The position numbers were made by a program, and so were the translations under genes. 64,000 bases of DNA from an uncultured Prochlorococcus sp. (GTDB taxonomy: Bacteria; Cyanobacteriota; Cyanobacteriia; PCC-6307; Cyanobiaceae), in the NCBI GenBank assembly GCA_902536545.1, contig CACAXS010000005.1, positions 1 through 64,000 of the forward strand. Reading direction: 5' to 3'. Below are positions 47,189-59,087 of the stretch, piece by piece. Below the pieces are notes generated by a model that did no database searches, was not told the DNA's origin, and saw only the letters and a list, made by a program, of their open reading frames with translations. Within the stretch, counting starts at the first letter, position 1. Each line of letters begins with the position of its first letter.

Positions 47189-50158
47189 TCAACCTGTATT
47201 TCTCATGCCAGCTGCTATTCCATTAATAGTTAAAAGTGCCCCTCTCAATAGTTCACTTCTGCTGTAAGCTCTTCTAGATTCATCTTTATCTATAATGAAT
47301 TCGCTTATTGGAGGTTGTCTTGTCTGGTCTCTTAATCTTCTTAGAAGTGAAACCTGCAAAAAACCTAATGGAATAATTGTCTTATTTCTCAAGCTTACCG
47401 ATGATTTCAAGTCTCTATCAGATTCTAGGAGCTTATTTTTACCAGTAATTTCAAGTATTAAAGATTTTGTTAGATTATATTCTTTAGAAATTACTTCAAA
47501 AATTTCATCAAAAGAATCTTTATTTTCTTTACTGCCAAGAGTATCAACATAATATCTAGCAACTTCCAAATCCACCTTAGATAAGGTCATTTCTACCTTA
47601 GATATGAGCATCCTAAAAAATGGCCATCTTTGATGCAGAACTCTTAATAATTCAATTTGTTGTGGATCTGAATTTAATTCAGATGACAAGGCAGTACCTA
47701 CTCCAAACCAACTTGGCAATAGAAATCTACTTTGTGTCCAACCAAATACCCATGGAATAGCTCTTAAACTTGACAAATCTTTTGCACCTTTTTTTCTTCT
47801 TGCAGGCCTACTAGATATTTGTAATTTACTTATTTCTTCTATTGGAGTGACCTCTTGGAAGAAATTTAACAAATCTGGATTCTCATGTACTAATTTTCTA
47901 TAATGAGACCTTGATGTTTCTGCCAGCCTACACATTAATTGATTCCATTCTGGAGTAGCGTCAAGTCTATTATTTACCAAACTATTTTGAATTACCGCTG
48001 TAGTTACAGTCTCAAGATTGTACAAAGCCAGTTCGGGAAGACTATATTTAGAAGCTAGAACTTCACCTTGTTCTGTTATTTTTATTCGCCCTTTTAGAGT
48101 GCCGCTTGGTTGGGCCAATATTGCCTGATAGGCTGGTCCACCTCCTCTCCCTACAGAACCACCTCTTCCATGAAAAAGTCTTAGCAATATGTTATTTCTA
48201 CTTGAGAGATTTTGAAGAGCTATTTGGGCTCTATGAATTTCCCAATTACTAGAAACAAACCCAGAATCTTTATTGCTATCAGAATATCCAAGCATTAATT
48301 CTTGCAGAGGTTTAAAAGATTCTCCTACTTTTGGCAATAATGATCTATAGAATTCTAATTTAAACAACTTTTCCATTACTTCTGGTGCTCTTTTAAGGTC
48401 TTCCACAGTTTCAAAAAGAGGAATAACTAATAATTTTGACTTTTGTGAATTTTGATCAAGAAGTCCCATTTCTTTTGCCAATAAGAGAACTTCAAGCAAA
48501 TCAGATGCACTATGACTCATTGAAATTACATAAGAATGACAAATGCGACTTCCAAATTCTTGCTGAAGTCTATTGACCATTTTAAAAACTGAAAAGGTTT
48601 CTTCTGTAGTTTTTGTCCAGTTAACATCAGATGGAATTAAAGGCCTTTTTGTATTTAATTCGTCTATAAGCCATTTAATTTTCTCTTCCTCAGACATTTG
48701 GTCATATTGAACAGATAAATCAAGATAATTTGTAAGCTCTTGTATGGCGTCACTATGCCTTGTACTTTCTTGACGAATATCTAAACTTGCTAAGGAAAAT
48801 CCGAAAATATGAACCTGAGTAAGTAAGGTGTTTACGGACTCACAAGTTAAGTCTGTACTAATCAAGCTATTTTTAATTAGTTCGAGATCATAAGTAAACT
48901 CCGTTACTGACTTGTAATATAAGTTTTCAACTTTATCGAGATTTTTGTTATCAGTTTCTCCCTCCAAGTCAAATTTCCAACCACTTTCGGCTAATAAGTT
49001 ATTTCTTTCTTGTGTTAACCTAAGTTTCTCTAAAATATAACTTAATTTTAATCTGTAGGGTTCTGATCTATACCTTGTAGCTCTAGCTTCATATATTTCA
49101 GGGAACTTAACTCTGTCAGTTTCGAGTGACTCTAATAAGGAGGAACTGACTTGACTCCATTGCATCGACACACTTAATTGATCTCTAAGATTAGACGTCG
49201 CAATAATATATCTTTCCAACATCAACTGCCTTTGGTAGCAAGCAGTTTTCCATGTTATCTCCGGAGTGACGGATGGATTGCCGTCCCTATCAGAACCTAC
49301 CCAAGAACCGAAGTTACAAAAAGATTCTGAGGGCAACTGAACATCCGGATAATTTTCGGCAAGTGCTTCAGTGATCCTGCCCCTTAATTGAGGCATCGCA
49401 TTAAATAAAACTTGCTGAAAATAATGCAAAGCATAATCAACTTCATCTAAAACTGAAGGTTTAAATTGATGCAATTCATCTGTTCTCCACCAAAGTCTTA
49501 CTTCCTCTTTTAATTGGGTTTTTAGAGAAATTTTTTCTTCTTTTGTTAAAAATTGCTCAATCTGTATTTTTTTTAACAAATTTGCTACTCTTGTTTGCTT
49601 ATGTCTAATCGTATGCCTTACTATCTCAGTCGGATGTGCAGTAAAAACTAAACGAATATCCATTTCCTGTAATAACTCCTCTAATTTTCCTGGTGGTACA
49701 TTTAATTTTCTCAGCCTGTAAAATAATTCTCTAAAAGTTACTGGAGCATTTTGCCTAGCCAATGCTGGGGCAAAAGGATCAAGATTATCAGGCGATTTTT
49801 GAACATCCTTATTGGTAAAGCTTTGAATATATCTATCTTCCTCAACTCTTTGTTCCAAAATATTCACAAGTTGAAAATATAATGAAAACGCCCTTGCTGC
49901 TGCTATGGATTCTGCTAAATCCATAGAATTTACAATATCAACTATTTCATTTTTAAAAGTTTTTGAACTATCACCATCAATTTGTTTTGAATAACTTAAT
50001 TCTTTAAGTTGTATCAATCTCTCTGCTTGATCATCTGGGCATTCTTCTCTGAGCACAGATTCCCAGAGATCTTCAATTAACAGACGATTTTTATCAAGTG
50101 GATCATTGTTACTTATCAGATCCACGTTATTATTTTTTACCTGTCGAAAAGATTCCAT
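47189..50158 (-). CDS. ppc: Phosphoenolpyruvate carboxylase
   Basis: Ppc makes oxaloacetate from PEP and bicarbonate, refilling the partial TCA cycle for nitrogen assimilation. The 989-aa protein has the catalytic His175 in [51 protein letters not shown], and [14 protein letters not shown]. The C-terminus ends in [10 protein letters not shown], as in other bacterial enzymes. No phosphorylatable plant-type N-terminal site is present. Confidence 0.98.
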   Translation of the reverse strand: MESFRQVKNNNVDLISNNDPLDKNRLLIEDLWESVLREECPDDQAERLIQLKELSYSKQIDGDSSKTFKNEIVDIVNSMDLAESIAAARAFSLYFQLVNILEQRVEEDRYIQSFTNKDVQKSPDNLDPFAPALARQNAPVTFRELFYRLRKLNVPPGKLEELLQEMDIRLVFTAHPTEIVRHTIRHKQTRVANLLKKIQIEQFLTKEEKISLKTQLKEEVRLWWRTDELHQFKPSVLDEVDYALHYFQQVLFNAMPQLRGRITEALAENYPDVQLPSESFCNFGSWVGSDRDGNPSVTPEITWKTACYQRQLMLERYIIATSNLRDQLSVSMQWSQVSSSLLESLETDRVKFPEIYEARATRYRSEPYRLKLSYILEKLRLTQERNNLLAESGWKFDLEGETDNKNLDKVENLYYKSVTEFTYDLELIKNSLISTDLTCESVNTLLTQVHIFGFSLASLDIRQESTRHSDAIQELTNYLDLSVQYDQMSEEEKIKWLIDELNTKRPLIPSDVNWTKTTEETFSVFKMVNRLQQEFGSRICHSYVISMSHSASDLLEVLLLAKEMGLLDQNSQKSKLLVIPLFETVEDLKRAPEVMEKLFKLEFYRSLLPKVGESFKPLQELMLGYSDSNKDSGFVSSNWEIHRAQIALQNLSSRNNILLRLFHGRGGSVGRGGGPAYQAILAQPSGTLKGRIKITEQGEVLASKYSLPELALYNLETVTTAVIQNSLVNNRLDATPEWNQLMCRLAETSRSHYRKLVHENPDLLNFFQEVTPIEEISKLQISSRPARRKKGAKDLSSLRAIPWVFGWTQSRFLLPSWFGVGTALSSELNSDPQQIELLRVLHQRWPFFRMLISKVEMTLSKVDLEVARYYVDTLGSKENKDSFDEIFEVISKEYNLTKSLILEITGKNKLLESDRDLKSSVSLRNKTIIPLGFLQVSLLRRLRDQTRQPPISEFIIDKDESRRAYSRSELLRGALLTINGIAAGMRNTG

Positions 50159-50219
50159 ATAATCATTATGTCACAAGTGAAAATTTTCAGATCAAAGTTT
50201 ATTTAAATAATCAAACATT

Positions 50220-51329
50220 CTAGGCCTCACTCCTAATCATATCTTCGATAGAAATTTTCATTATCTGCTCAATAGAAATACCTTTTTCATATTGATTTAT
50301 CCATTTCATAGATTGATTGCCCTCTTCAAGCACTTTATAGATAGGATCTAAAAGATGTTTCATACCAAAATTCTCTGCTGTGGATGATAAATCTGATAAT
50401 AAGTTTTGAATCCATTCTCTACAAATAACTCTTTTGCCATCTTGCCAGTGAATTAACTCTGAATTCAGACTATCTTTAGCAGCATTAATTTCATTTTGAT
50501 CGCATATTACTGACAACTCATCCATAGAAAAAGCACTGGCATTCAATGGATCTAATTTATTTATATTTTCAAAAAGATTTAAAATCCTTAGTTCTATCAT
50601 GGCCGTTATCCCTAAAAGCAGATTAATATCGTGAACAAAATCGCAAATTCTTAATTCCAAACGATCAAGAATTAAAGGTCTTTGGGGACCATTTGGTCGG
50701 ATTGACGACCAAAAATGCCTAATATTTTGCATGTTTTTATTAGATATATTTTCCTCTATCCAGTCGATATAAGAATTATGATTTACAAAAAAAGGCACCC
50801 TACTTGGTGTTTTAGGAAACTGGATCCATCTCTGAGAGTGATTATTCGTAATTTTATTATTTAAAAAAGGTGAACTAGCACTTAAAGATAGATATAGAGC
50901 AGCCTCAGATCTTATAAGTCTTATAGCTGTAAAAAGTTTATCTAAATCATTTATTCCTATGTTTATATGCACACTTGAAGTTGCAATAGATATTCCATAA
51001 TTATCTTGAATAAATTGATGATAGACGTTGTCAATATCAGATCTTTGAAATTGAATATCGTGTTTAAAACAAAGAGTAGATGAAGGAATGATTGTTAAAT
51101 TTTTAGTATTTAGCCACTTCCTCAACTTTTTTCTTGGAGTTATTAATTTCTCATATAAAGAACCGTAGTCTTTTTCAGGTTTTGTAATGTATTCAACGTT
51201 TCTATTATCTGGCTCTTTTACGAAATCAAGAAATTTTTTCTCAATTTCAGCCGAAACACCAATATGAGAATTTAAAGACCCCGTGAATAGTTCCACCTCA
51301 AAACCCTTATAAAGAATATTTTGACTCAT
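50220..51329 (-). CDS. gshA: Glutamate-cysteine ligase, cyanobacterial type
   Basis: This 369-aa protein belongs to the GCS2 family that joins Glu and Cys in the first step of glutathione synthesis. Features are KGFEVELFTGSLNSHIGVSAEIEKKF at the N-terminus, an SSVHINIGI strand, and LILDRLELRICDFVHDINLLLG carrying conserved Arg and Glu residues. The start is directly next to the trpE stop, so the two are cotranscribed. Confidence 0.88.
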   Translation of the reverse strand: MSQNILYKGFEVELFTGSLNSHIGVSAEIEKKFLDFVKEPDNRNVEYITKPEKDYGSLYEKLITPRKKLRKWLNTKNLTIIPSSTLCFKHDIQFQRSDIDNVYHQFIQDNYGISIATSSVHINIGINDLDKLFTAIRLIRSEAALYLSLSASSPFLNNKITNNHSQRWIQFPKTPSRVPFFVNHNSYIDWIEENISNKNMQNIRHFWSSIRPNGPQRPLILDRLELRICDFVHDINLLLGITAMIELRILNLFENINKLDPLNASAFSMDELSVICDQNEINAAKDSLNSELIHWQDGKRVICREWIQNLLSDLSSTAENFGMKHLLDPIYKVLEEGNQSMKWINQYEKGISIEQIMKISIEDMIRSEA

Positions 51330-52850
51330 TTATTTATCCAAACAAGCTAATGCTTTAAGTATCCCCTTTGCTTTATTTATCGTCTCTTGATATTCATTTT
51401 CAGGAAAAGAATCAGCAACTATTCCAGCTCCTGCTTGCACTGATACATCATATTTCCCATCTCTTGTGGGTTTAACTATCATTGTTCTTATCGTAATTGC
51501 TGTATTTAATGCACCATTAATATCAACAGATCCGTATGCACCAGCATAAGGTCCTCTTGCATCTTTTTCAAAGTGCTTAATCAATTGCATAGCTCTTATT
51601 TTTGGGGCACCAGTTACTGTCCCAGCGGGAAAGGATGCTTTGAGCAAATCCCATACATCAGCATTATTTTTTAAGATTCCCTCAACTTGACTAACTATAT
51701 GCATAACATGTGAATATTTCTCAATAACCATTAAATCCTTAACCTTAACAGTCCCAATCTCACAAACTCTTCCAAGATCATTTCTCCCAAGATCAATTAG
51801 CATTACATGCTCAGCTATCTCTTTTGGATCTTTTAATAATTCCTTTTCTAATTCCAAGTCTTGTTGATTATCAATACCTCTTGGTCTTGTACCAGCTATT
51901 GGTCTTAAGCTTGCAACAATCTGACTATTTTTATTTTTTTCTGCTTTAACCATTACTTCAGGACTTGAACCTATCAGATACCATGAGCCGAAATCAAAAA
52001 ATGACATGTATGGAGATGGATTAACCATCCTCAAACTTCTATATAAATTAAAGGGATCATTATTGACTTGAGTTTGGAATCTCTGACTAATAACTATTTG
52101 GAAAATATCTCCCTTTCTTATATATTCTTTTGCAGAGAGAACTGCATCCTCAAAATCTTTTTTCTCCCAATTACTTTCTAGATCTAAATTCAAATTCTCA
52201 TTTTCATTCCAATCTAAAAAATCATTTTCTCTTAGAGGAACTCTCATTAAATTTCTAGTTTTCTGAATTTTAGAAATTGAGTTTAGATACAAATCTTCAA
52301 TTGAGCACTCTTTTGAAGAAGTGATATCTGCATAAACCACTGCAGTAATACATCTTTTTATTTGATCAAAAACAACTAACTGATCAAAAAACATCCATGA
52401 ACCATATGGGATATTATTTTCTTTTATTTCATTTATTGGAACGCTTGGTTCTATTCGATTTATTAATTCATAACCCCAAGAGCCATATAACTGTCCAATT
52501 GATGGTAAATCATCAAGCATGGTTGACTTGTATTCCTTTGTCCAACTTCTTAAAATATTAAAAGGATCACCTTTATGTGTTTCGGTTTTGCCATTGTTCC
52601 AAGTTTTAACTAATTCTTCTCCATAACAAACAGCTTCCCAAAGAGGTTTAGTAGCAACAATACTCCACCTACCCAAATTCTCCCCGCCTTCAACAGATTC
52701 AAGAAAAACACCATGGGAATCTTTTGAAGATAATTTTAACCAAGTCGATAGTGGTGTCTCTAAATCTGCTGGCCAAGTTTCAACTATAGGTATAAAATTT
52801 TTACCCTCTTTGTAAGCCTTTAAAAAACTTTCTTTCTGTGAGCTGATCAT
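51330..52850 (-). CDS. trpE: Anthranilate synthase component I
   Basis: The 506-aa chorismate-using enzyme has the N-terminal TrpE domain with a possible Trp-binding segment ([16 protein letters not shown]), then [53 protein letters not shown] and [18 protein letters not shown]. These favour TrpE over PabB. It lies 59 bases downstream of psaD, a linkage common in marine cyanobacteria. Confidence 0.93.
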   Translation of the reverse strand: MISSQKESFLKAYKEGKNFIPIVETWPADLETPLSTWLKLSSKDSHGVFLESVEGGENLGRWSIVATKPLWEAVCYGEELVKTWNNGKTETHKGDPFNILRSWTKEYKSTMLDDLPSIGQLYGSWGYELINRIEPSVPINEIKENNIPYGSWMFFDQLVVFDQIKRCITAVVYADITSSKECSIEDLYLNSISKIQKTRNLMRVPLRENDFLDWNENENLNLDLESNWEKKDFEDAVLSAKEYIRKGDIFQIVISQRFQTQVNNDPFNLYRSLRMVNPSPYMSFFDFGSWYLIGSSPEVMVKAEKNKNSQIVASLRPIAGTRPRGIDNQQDLELEKELLKDPKEIAEHVMLIDLGRNDLGRVCEIGTVKVKDLMVIEKYSHVMHIVSQVEGILKNNADVWDLLKASFPAGTVTGAPKIRAMQLIKHFEKDARGPYAGAYGSVDINGALNTAITIRTMIVKPTRDGKYDVSVQAGAGIVADSFPENEYQETINKAKGILKALACLDK

Positions 52851-52909
52851 ATTAATAATGTCAGCCCAAATTATAATTATTTTCTTCTTTTATATCAACT
52901 TTAAGGAAG

Positions 52910-53332
52910 TTAATCAAAAGTATTCTTAGTTGTAAATTTCAACCCAGCTGGATTAGGATTCTCACCTATTCTTCTAGGATTATGACCTACTTTCTCTCTG
53001 CCTTCATTTACTTTTTCAGAGAAAACACCATCCTTTGGGTGTAAAAATTCAATATCGCCACCTGGAAAAATACGGTAGATTTTAAAATCTTCAATTCTTG
53101 GTTTGAAGGTTCTTAATTGTGTCCCTAATGCAAGGCATTGTTCTTTTCTTGCAAAGTACATTAAATTATCTCCTTCATTCATAATAGCCGCTCCACCGGT
53201 GGGCAATTCAAATGCTTGTTCCTTTGAACTTTTCCATACAATTGCATATTTTTCTTCAGTTTCTGCTGAGTTTAATAAACCCCCAGTACTTCCTATATGC
53301 TTTGGAAATTGACCAACTAAAGTTTCAATCAT
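52910..53332 (-). CDS. psaD: Photosystem I subunit II (PsaD)
   Basis: PsaD is the stromal-side extrinsic subunit that helps dock ferredoxin and anchors PsaC. The 140-aa sequence shows [58 protein letters not shown] and a basic tail ending [11 protein letters not shown]. It is monocistronic-looking or leads into trpE. Confidence 0.97.
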   Translation of the reverse strand: MIETLVGQFPKHIGSTGGLLNSAETEEKYAIVWKSSKEQAFELPTGGAAIMNEGDNLMYFARKEQCLALGTQLRTFKPRIEDFKIYRIFPGGDIEFLHPKDGVFSEKVNEGREKVGHNPRRIGENPNPAGLKFTTKNTFD

Positions 53333-53443
53333 CCTGAATTTTGAGTTATTTCTAATAAGAAACTAGCATTCATATTTTGCAAAATTCAAAATTAGTAGGG
53401 AATTTTCTACATTATTTAATATATGTATAACTTAAATCTCATT

Positions 53444-54811
53444 TCATTTTGCATCTGAAATCGGAAAAAATACTGTCAAACCTGTATCACGTCTATGTGT
53501 GACATGCCCTCCTAAACTAGTTAACAACTTTTGAGTTGCATTTTGACTAAGTTGTAAACTTCCAGTTTGAGGGTTCCAATTTAAAACAGGACCAATATCA
53601 GAACCATTATCTTTTTTTAGAATTTCTTTTTGTTTGTTGTCTAATTTTTGTACTTTAAGTTGAAGTTTGAGTTTTTGACCGGCTGGCCTTAATTCTAAAA
53701 TCAATGTACTACCTTCTTTTAATCCTCTAGTATTTTTATCAATTAATCCTCTTAACATTAACTCTAATTTTTCAGAATCACTTAAAATTTGTGGAAGTTG
53801 TTTGGGGATATCTATCTTCAAAGAAATACCACGTCGATTTAATTGTTTATTCCACAAAGGAGCAAGCTTTTTGAAAATTTCGGCTAAATTAATTTTTGCC
53901 AAGTTATTCAATGATGGCACTTCATTACTAACTAATTCTGCTGCATTAAAGATTAAACCAAACCTATCAATTTGTTCATTACATTCATTATCTATTTGAA
54001 TTAAACGATTTCTCATTGATTCATCCATTTTATATTTTTTTAAAGTAGAACTTATAAGGGTTCTTATTGTTGCCAGAGGAGTTCTTACTTCATGAGAAAT
54101 TGCACGTAATAATTTTGCTTCAGTTATTTGAACATTTTTTTCATGATTTTTCGGAGAATTCTGAATATTAGGACTTGGCGTATTATTTGCTAATTTTGCC
54201 GATAATTTTGGCCAAAATAATTTTTCAAATTGATTGTTAATATTAAGGTTGCCTAAATTATTGATTGCATTACGAAATTTTACTCCTTCCTTATAATTTT
54301 CTTGATTTAATTTTGCATGCATTAATTCAATTGAAATTTTTAGGCTTTCTTCATCACACTTCATTAATAGAATTTTCTTATCTTTTTCTCCTACAATTGA
54401 TAATACACATTGAAAATTTGGGGTGATTATCATCAAAAAAGGTTCATAGCCATCTTCCTGACAAAGATTTAAGACTTTATAATTACTGACTAAATCGAAA
54501 TCTTTTTTTATCTTTTCTGAATTATTGACTGGTAAAAAACCTGCATTCTCATTTTTAAAGTATGGAAACCCCTCAAGAGACCAAAGCCATCCATGAAATT
54601 GATTTAAAAATTTTTTATCATTAAAAGCTGGCAAAGGCGAGGCAACCCAGATCCCCCCCTGTTTATAATTCTGAGATAGGAAATCTTTTTGAATAACTTC
54701 TAAAGAAGCCCACCACATTCTTCTGGATGTATCATCATCCACATATATGGTTTGAACTCCTTTAATTAAAAGCTCTTGAATTTTTTTTATAGTTATTTGT
54801 AATTTCATCAA
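53444..54811 (-). CDS. Sensor histidine kinase, divergent catalytic domain
   Basis: A clear dimerisation and phosphoacceptor motif is present: LLRAISHEVRTPLATIRTL with His240. The first 220 residues contain no obvious membrane helix or known sensor domain. The ATP-binding domain is poorly conserved: after MLRGLIDKNTRG, which may be the N box, I cannot find a normal DxGxG G1 box or GxGLGL G2 box; the region reads TGSLQLSQNATQKLL. It may be a weak kinase or a phosphotransfer or sensor partner. No response regulator is adjacent. Its start overlaps the rodA stop by four bases. Confidence 0.75.
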   Translation of the reverse strand: MMKLQITIKKIQELLIKGVQTIYVDDDTSRRMWWASLEVIQKDFLSQNYKQGGIWVASPLPAFNDKKFLNQFHGWLWSLEGFPYFKNENAGFLPVNNSEKIKKDFDLVSNYKVLNLCQEDGYEPFLMIITPNFQCVLSIVGEKDKKILLMKCDEESLKISIELMHAKLNQENYKEGVKFRNAINNLGNLNINNQFEKLFWPKLSAKLANNTPSPNIQNSPKNHEKNVQITEAKLLRAISHEVRTPLATIRTLISSTLKKYKMDESMRNRLIQIDNECNEQIDRFGLIFNAAELVSNEVPSLNNLAKINLAEIFKKLAPLWNKQLNRRGISLKIDIPKQLPQILSDSEKLELMLRGLIDKNTRGLKEGSTLILELRPAGQKLKLQLKVQKLDNKQKEILKKDNGSDIGPVLNWNPQTGSLQLSQNATQKLLTSLGGHVTHRRDTGLTVFFPISDAK

Positions 54812-56076
54812 CTTCTTAGTGATCTAGAACGTTTCAATATAGATAAAACAAATCCAATAGATATAAAATTAGTCACCAATGACGTTCGACCATAGCTCAT
54901 AAAAGGAAGGGGAATCCCAGTAACTGGTCCTAATCCAATAGTCATAAATAAGTTAATAATTATTTGAAATACAAAAGTTGAGGCTATTCCAATAACAATT
55001 AGAGATTCAAAGTTAGTCCTAGCAATTGATGCTATATTAATAAGTTTTTTAATCAAAAAAAAGAGCAAAAATAAAACTATAGTGCACCCCACAAAACCTA
55101 ATTCTTCCCCTAGAGCACTGAATATAAAATCAGTATGTTGTTCAGGTATAAATTGCAAATTAGTCAGCTTACCTTGTAGCAAACCAGTCCCAAATAATCC
55201 TCCAGAACCAATTGCAATTTGACTCTGTATCAAATGATATCCGCCACCTAATGGATCTCTATTAGGATCTAAAAATAAAACTAATCTATCTTTTTGATAT
55301 TCTTTTAAGCCATATTGCCACAAAATTGGCGTCAATTTTGCCACTAATAAATGGAAAGAAATAGCGAGAGCAGAAAAAATAATTTTCTTTTTTGAAGATC
55401 TATAAGCAAGATATCCTATAACTGGAATCCAGAAAATAAGAAGAGTTGGTAAGGCTAGATATAGTATAGATGTGATAATACAAAACACTAATATCAAAAT
55501 CCACTCTATGGGCATTTGCGACCAATAAAGCATCACACTTGTCAAAACAAGTAAAACTAAAGAGGTACCTAAGTCCGGTTGAAAGAAAATTAATAACCAA
55601 GGAATGACTACTACTAATAAGGGCAATACTAAATCTCTTATTGTTAGGACTATTTTTTTGTCGAGTACTAAAGCAAGAGTTAACACAGTGCTAATTTTAG
55701 CTATTTCTGAAGGTTGAAAAGAAAAGATGCCTAAGTTTAGCCATCTTTGAGCTCCAGAAACTGAAATCCCAAAAAAATAAATTAGTAATAAGGATATTAA
55801 AGTACACAAATAAAATGGGACCACATACTTTCTAATTCTCTCTAAGGGTATATAAGAAATAAAAAATGCTAAAAAATAACCTAAAAAACCAGTTAGGATA
55901 TGACCTAAATAGTTCGATACTAAAAGATCACCCTGAATACTTTTTATTAATAAACCCGAAATAATGACTAAAAACAAGGGAATTATAAGTAATGGAGAAA
56001 ATAAAAAACCTCTATTAAAGTTGTCTTTTTTTTGTAAAAATCCTCTGTTATTGAATAAAGAAATTCTCTTAAACAT
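54808..56076 (-). CDS. rodA: RodA-type SEDS peptidoglycan glycosyltransferase
   Basis: SEDS proteins polymerise lipid II into glycan strands; RodA acts in side-wall growth. The 422-aa protein has about ten membrane helices, RWLNLGIFSFQPSEIAKIS, FFQPDLGTSLVLL, and IGSGGLFGTGLLQGKLT...FIPEQHTDFIFSALGEELGF with the catalytic-type Asp. FtsW and RodA are hard to separate, but the RWLNLG and PEQHTDFIF pattern favours RodA. It follows mrp by three bases. Confidence 0.88.
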   Translation of the reverse strand: MFKRISLFNNRGFLQKKDNFNRGFLFSPLLIIPLFLVIISGLLIKSIQGDLLVSNYLGHILTGFLGYFLAFFISYIPLERIRKYVVPFYLCTLISLLLIYFFGISVSGAQRWLNLGIFSFQPSEIAKISTVLTLALVLDKKIVLTIRDLVLPLLVVVIPWLLIFFQPDLGTSLVLLVLTSVMLYWSQMPIEWILILVFCIITSILYLALPTLLIFWIPVIGYLAYRSSKKKIIFSALAISFHLLVAKLTPILWQYGLKEYQKDRLVLFLDPNRDPLGGGYHLIQSQIAIGSGGLFGTGLLQGKLTNLQFIPEQHTDFIFSALGEELGFVGCTIVLFLLFFLIKKLINIASIARTNFESLIVIGIASTFVFQIIINLFMTIGLGPVTGIPLPFMSYGRTSLVTNFISIGFVLSILKRSRSLRS

Positions 56077-56079
56077 TAA

Positions 56080-57150
56080 TTATCTATTAACAAATTGATT
56101 TTTAATTAATTGAGCTAAATTACCAAATACAACAGAACTTTCTTTATTGGGCTGGCTTACTGTGATTGGTACACCTTTATTACTATCATCAACGAGAGGG
56201 ATTTCAATAGGAATTTTAGCTAATAATGGTAAGTCATTTTCTTTAGCTAATGTTTGTCCACCACCTCTACCAAAAATTTCATATTTTTTACCTGGCATAT
56301 CTGGCGGAATAAATACTGACATATTTTCTACAATTCCCAGTAAAGGTACTCCGAGTTGTTTAAACATTGCTAATCCCCTCCTTGCATCTTGCAAAGATAC
56401 TTGTTGAGGAGTGGTTACAACTATAGCTCCAGAAATAGGCACAGATTGAGAAAGGGATATTTGAGCGTCGCCAGTTCCTGGAGGCAAGTCAATAACCAAA
56501 AAATCAAGATTATTCCATTCAACTTGGTACAAAAATTGTCGGATAATACTATTAAGCATTGGTCCTCTCCATATAACTGGCTGACCTTCTTCTATAAGGA
56601 AACCCATTGATACCAATGAAATTCCATATTTATGTATTGGTATTAACCTTTGATCACTGCCACTACCTTCTGTAACCTTTGGATTCTGTTCGGCAACTCC
56701 CATCATTGAGGGAGTATTAGGTCCATATATATCCGCATCTAGCAAACCAGTTTTTAAGCCTAATTTAGCTAGAGAACAAGCGAGATTAACTGCAATGGTA
56801 CTTTTTCCAACTCCACCTTTACCACTGCTAACAGCTATGATATGTCGAATCCCATCAATCTTCTTCAACTCAGGAGCATCATTTTGATTTTGAGATTCTG
56901 TTTTAGAAGGATTATTATCTATCTCTATTTGAACATCATCAATATCTTCAAAATCCAGTAATACTTGTCTAACCTCTTGTACAATTCTATCTCTCTGAGA
57001 ATTTGCAAAAGATGGTAATGATAATGTTACGATTACTCTGGGTATAGTTACTCTTATATTTTTAATCCAAGCCAATTCAATTACATTTTTCTGTGATCCA
57101 GCATCTAGAACTTTTTGTAAAGCAAAATTCGCATCTTCTATTGTGGTCAT
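56080..57150 (-). CDS. mrp: Mrp/ApbC iron-sulfur carrier P-loop ATPase
   Basis: Residues about 1-95 form a MIP18/DUF59 domain, followed by a ParA/MinD-type P-loop domain with the deviant Walker A SSGKGGVGKSTIAVNLA, ADIYGPNTPSMMG, and FLVIDLPPGTGDAQISL. The family carries iron-sulfur clusters to target apoproteins, consistent with high demand in photosystem I organisms. The CxxC that bridges cluster-bound dimers in some members is not seen. Confidence 0.93.
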   Translation of the reverse strand: MTTIEDANFALQKVLDAGSQKNVIELAWIKNIRVTIPRVIVTLSLPSFANSQRDRIVQEVRQVLLDFEDIDDVQIEIDNNPSKTESQNQNDAPELKKIDGIRHIIAVSSGKGGVGKSTIAVNLACSLAKLGLKTGLLDADIYGPNTPSMMGVAEQNPKVTEGSGSDQRLIPIHKYGISLVSMGFLIEEGQPVIWRGPMLNSIIRQFLYQVEWNNLDFLVIDLPPGTGDAQISLSQSVPISGAIVVTTPQQVSLQDARRGLAMFKQLGVPLLGIVENMSVFIPPDMPGKKYEIFGRGGGQTLAKENDLPLLAKIPIEIPLVDDSNKGVPITVSQPNKESSVVFGNLAQLIKNQFVNR

Positions 57151-57309
57151 TAAATTTTTAAATATTTTGACAAGGTAGTCGACTGTTTAAAAGATTAAGA
57201 ACTATGTCGAACTATCAAATAATAGGCAATAAGGACCCCCTAAAAGAAATTATAAAGAGAAACTTATAATTAACCAAAAAATAATTTTTCTTCAAGATTT
57301 ACTAAATAC

Positions 57310-58338
57310 ATGTTGAAAGAACCTCCTAAAAACTCGAGAGAAAAAACTAAAAATCTCTTATTAACTCTACAAGACAAAATTTGTTCGGGACTTGAAAATG
57401 TAGATGGCAAAGGAAAATTTACAGAAGAATCCTGGGTAAGAGACGAAGGTGGCGGTGGAAGATCGAGAGTGTTGAAAAATGGTTCTATTTTTGAGCAAGC
57501 AGGCGTAAATTTCTCGGAAGTACAGGGAAAAGAATTACCTCAATCTATAATCTCTCAAAGGCCCGAAGCAAAAGGTCATGAATGGTTTGCTACGGGAACT
57601 TCTATGGTCTTGCATCCTGAGAATCCATATATTCCTACAGTCCATCTAAATTATCGATATTTCGAAGCTGGTCCTGTTTGGTGGTTTGGAGGAGGTGCAG
57701 ACTTAACCCCTTTTTATCCTTATCTTTCTGATGTGAGAAATTTTCATAAAGAGCATAAAAAAGCTTGTGAGAAAGTTGATAAAGATTTGCATAAAGTTTT
57801 CAAACCATGGTGTGATGAATATTTCTTTTTGAAGCATAGAAATGAATCTAGAGGCATAGGAGGTATTTTTTATGACTATCAAGATGGTGCAGGCAATATT
57901 TATAGAGGAAATAATCAAAATGGAGAGGCATCAAAAGCTTCGCAAAGTATTAGCAAATCTAATTTGAATTGGGATAATTTATTTTCTTTAGCGGAAAACT
58001 GTGGGCAGGCATTCCTTCCTTCATATTTGCCCATTATTGAAAATAGGGCTTCTCAAACATATTCATCGAAGGAAAGAGAATTCCAGCTATATCGAAGAGG
58101 TAGATATGTCGAATTCAATTTAGTTTGGGATAGAGGGACGATTTTTGGACTACAAACGAATGGCAGAACTGAATCTATATTAATGTCCTTACCGCCTTTA
58201 GCTAGATGGGAATATGGATATAAAGCCAAAAAGGGTTCTCGAGAGGAATTTCTCACATCAATTTTTACAAAACCACAGGATTGGTTTAATGATAGAGAGT
58301 TAGAGAAATTCTGTATAGAGAATAATATTTTTGATTAA
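57310..58338 (+). CDS. hemF: Oxygen-dependent coproporphyrinogen III oxidase
   Basis: HemF uses oxygen to decarboxylate coproporphyrinogen III on the way to heme and chlorophyll. The 342-aa protein has [71 protein letters not shown] and [20 protein letters not shown], which are all diagnostic. A 159-base leader lies upstream. Confidence 0.97.
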   Translation: MLKEPPKNSREKTKNLLLTLQDKICSGLENVDGKGKFTEESWVRDEGGGGRSRVLKNGSIFEQAGVNFSEVQGKELPQSIISQRPEAKGHEWFATGTSMVLHPENPYIPTVHLNYRYFEAGPVWWFGGGADLTPFYPYLSDVRNFHKEHKKACEKVDKDLHKVFKPWCDEYFFLKHRNESRGIGGIFYDYQDGAGNIYRGNNQNGEASKASQSISKSNLNWDNLFSLAENCGQAFLPSYLPIIENRASQTYSSKEREFQLYRRGRYVEFNLVWDRGTIFGLQTNGRTESILMSLPPLARWEYGYKAKKGSREEFLTSIFTKPQDWFNDRELEKFCIENNIFD

Positions 58339-58365
58339 GAATTATCGAAAAAAATTTTAAAGTAT

Positions 58366-58923
58366 CTAAATAGGTGTTTTAAATAAAGAACCGTCACTTT
58401 TCAATTGGAGTTTTTCTCCAAGTTCATTTTCTAAAGAGATTAATTCATCCCTATGCGCTCTTAGTCTCATGAATGTTGAATCATTTTCATGTTCGTTGAT
58501 CAACCTTAATTCAAATTTCTCCTCTCTTGCTGATTTTTTAAAATAAACAATTCCAGACAAAGGGCCACCAATTAATCCCAAAAGAATAGGCCACCAGCCC
58601 AATTCAGGATATATTTGGATAATTACTAATCCCAAAGCACAAGAACCAAAGCCGCCAAGAAAACCTAAAAAAATTGCTAAAAATTTACTAGAAACAACTT
58701 GACCCTTGAATATTAAAATTCTTTGTTCAAAGTCTCCTCCTGTTTGCCTCCATCCTCTCAAATTAAGCCATTCACACAAACCATTTAAAACCTTAACTGG
58801 CTGCTGAGAAGATGAAATCTCAACGATGGTTGTTCTATCTTTACTGGAAGCCCTAAGAAAAAAAAATAAACCTATGGCCAAAAGAATTGTAAGCAATAAT
58901 GTTGAATTTAAGGAATAGGACAT
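58366..58923 (-). CDS. CCB-type cofactor assembly protein (complex C subunit B family)
   Basis: The 185-aa protein has one N-terminal helix (LLLTILLAIGLFFFLRASSKDRT) and two closely spaced helices near residues 80-125 (FLAIFLGFLGGFGSCALGLVIIQI; WWPILLGLIGGPLSGIVYF). This layout resembles the CCB2/CCB4 family that helps attach heme c to cytochrome b6 of the b6f complex. The family call rests on pattern only. It is convergent with hemF. Confidence 0.68.
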   Translation of the reverse strand: MSYSLNSTLLLTILLAIGLFFFLRASSKDRTTIVEISSSQQPVKVLNGLCEWLNLRGWRQTGGDFEQRILIFKGQVVSSKFLAIFLGFLGGFGSCALGLVIIQIYPELGWWPILLGLIGGPLSGIVYFKKSAREEKFELRLINEHENDSTFMRLRAHRDELISLENELGEKLQLKSDGSLFKTPI

Positions 58924-59087
58924 TAAATAAATTTTTTAAGTAACTCGAGAATAAAAATTAAAGTTACATCATATTATAATTTTCTAGAATTATTCTGTAA
59001 AATATCCCTAATAGAAAAAAACTCTCAATTAAGTAAAATCTTAAGAAATATTCTAAATCTTAAATTAATTTTAAATACTTATTAAAA

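Noticed and set aside
57204-57269. 21-codon ORF (MSNYQIIGNKD...) 40 bases upstream of hemF
   Set aside because: It is very short, has no Shine-Dalgarno site and no recognisable homology; it could be a leader peptide, but nothing supports that.
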